Shown here: positions 24,028 to 24,611 of the stretch, in pieces
Numbering within the stretch: position 1 is the stretch's first letter
How the letters are laid out: every line of letters starts with the position of its first letter
Origin: a virus
IMG/VR virus record: IMGVR_UViG_3300048586_000404
Location: 1 to 24,611 of that record
Strand: one strand, 5' to 3'
DNA length: 24,611 nucleotides
Made by a program: the position numbers and the translations under genes
The notes under the pieces: model-generated
What the model was told of the DNA's origin: nothing
Database searches by the model: none
The model's input: the letters and a program-made list of their open reading frames with translations, nothing else

Positions 24028-24611
24028 GCTACCCAAGTATTCGCATCGAAGGGGCCATCCTCTCTCCGGACATTCTGGACCGGATCGAGGATATCCAGGG
24101 CCAGCGTCCCGCCGACTTCGGCATCCCCTCGCCCGGCAAAGTTAAGGACGAGATCGCCCGCGCTTGGGCCGATGCACAGGACTACTGGCGGATCTACCAG
24201 CGCAAGATCGAGTCGCTTCGCCCCGAGTCCCTGGCCACAACCGAAACCCGCAATCTCTGGATCGTTCCCCTTCTGGGTCTTCTGGGCTACCAGCTCGAAT
24301 ACCAGCATCAGGGCATCAAGGCCGGCGACAAGAGCTATCCCATCTCCCACCGCACAATCAACCGCGCCCTGGGTGCCGTTCACATCGTCGGCTATCGCGA
24401 TCCCGCCGGACTGGATCGCAAGCCGGAGCGCGCCGCCGGCCCGCGCATGTCCGCCCATGCGTTGGTGCAGGAATACCTCAACCTCTCCGACCAGCTCTAC
24501 GCCATCGTCACCAACGGCAAACTCCTGCGCCTGTTGCGCGACAGCTCGCGCCTGGTGAAGCTCACTTACCTGGAGTTCGACCTCGACCGCATCTTCACCG
24601 ACGGCCTCTTT
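24024..24611 (+). CDS. Eco57I-like adenine DNA methyltransferase/R-M protein, N-terminal part (DrmMI-like)
   Basis: An open frame of 196 codons running off the window's right edge. It starts with GTG 24024, overlapping the SNF2 stop by GTGA. The N-terminal region reads IARAWADAQDYWRIYQRKIE, TTETRNLWIVPLLGLLGYQL, SYPISHR, then LVQEYLNLSDQLYAIVTNGK, LLRLLRDSSRL and LTYLEFDLDRIF. This is the conserved N-terminal region of the large Eco57I-type methylase/restriction proteins (often over 1000 aa), including DrmMI of class 1 DISARM. The catalytic NPPY-type motif would lie further downstream, outside the window, so methylase activity itself is not seen. Expected role: N6-adenine methylation of host DNA to mark self, in one operon with the two helicases. 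Confidence 0.8.
   Translation, partial: MSYPSIRIEGAILSPDILDRIEDIQGQRPADFGIPSPGKVKDEIARAWADAQDYWRIYQRKIESLRPESLATTETRNLWIVPLLGLLGYQLEYQHQGIKAGDKSYPISHRTINRALGAVHIVGYRDPAGLDRKPERAAGPRMSAHALVQEYLNLSDQLYAIVTNGKLLRLLRDSSRLVKLTYLEFDLDRIFTDGLF

Overview
The window is high-GC DNA with dense, strand-uniform coding and strong Shine-Dalgarno sites, so it is bacterial or prophage DNA. No rRNA, tRNA or other taxonomic marker is present. The phage gene style (protease-capsid fusion, G8-like and Cys-rich structural proteins) reminds me of planctomycete prophages, but this is only an impression and the host is not identified.

Positions 1-15121 are the head and tail module of a siphovirus-like phage or prophage, all on the + strand. 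In order it holds: the 3' part of a lambda-type portal gene; a fused prohead protease / Ala-Pro-rich linker / major capsid gene with a plausible internal start; a DUF2190-like capsid protein; a putative head-tail joiner; a small membrane/coiled-coil protein; two structural proteins of unknown role, one a Tyr-rich beta-solenoid with a G8-like start; a small coiled-coil protein; a putative tail terminator; an HK97 gp10-like protein; a tail tube protein; a tail-assembly chaperone pair in the G/GT arrangement (second part in the -1 frame); a polytopic membrane protein with an internal lipobox; the tape measure; and four tail-tip or accessory proteins, one of which carries about six Cys-rich repeats. 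Many junctions are 4-nt ATGA overlaps, which suggests one late operon. The terminases lie upstream of the window. No lysis, integrase or repressor gene is seen.

Positions 15122-15683 are the boundary. The minus strand carries a degenerate small reading frame that abuts the end of the phage operon: it has a good ribosome binding site, ATA where a start should be, and an in-frame TGA. Upstream of the next operon are an inverted repeat and a promoter-like sequence.

Positions 15684-24611 (window end) are a second + strand operon that looks like an anti-phage or restriction-type system. It encodes a small excisionase-type HTH protein; a 1723-aa DEAD/DEAH helicase with a DUF1998 region and a C-terminal VSR/DUF559-like nuclease region; a 957-aa SNF2/RapA-type helicase; and the N-terminal 196 residues of a large Eco57I-like adenine methyltransferase/R-M protein. 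The last three genes are joined by 4-nt overlaps. The SNF2 helicase plus Eco57I-like methylase pair resembles DrmD-DrmMI of class 1 DISARM. In place of separate DrmA (helicase), DrmB (DUF1998) and DrmC (nuclease) there is one giant fused protein, itself somewhat like DruE of Druantia. This fused, DISARM-related arrangement is the most interesting item in the window. The locus continues past the right edge.
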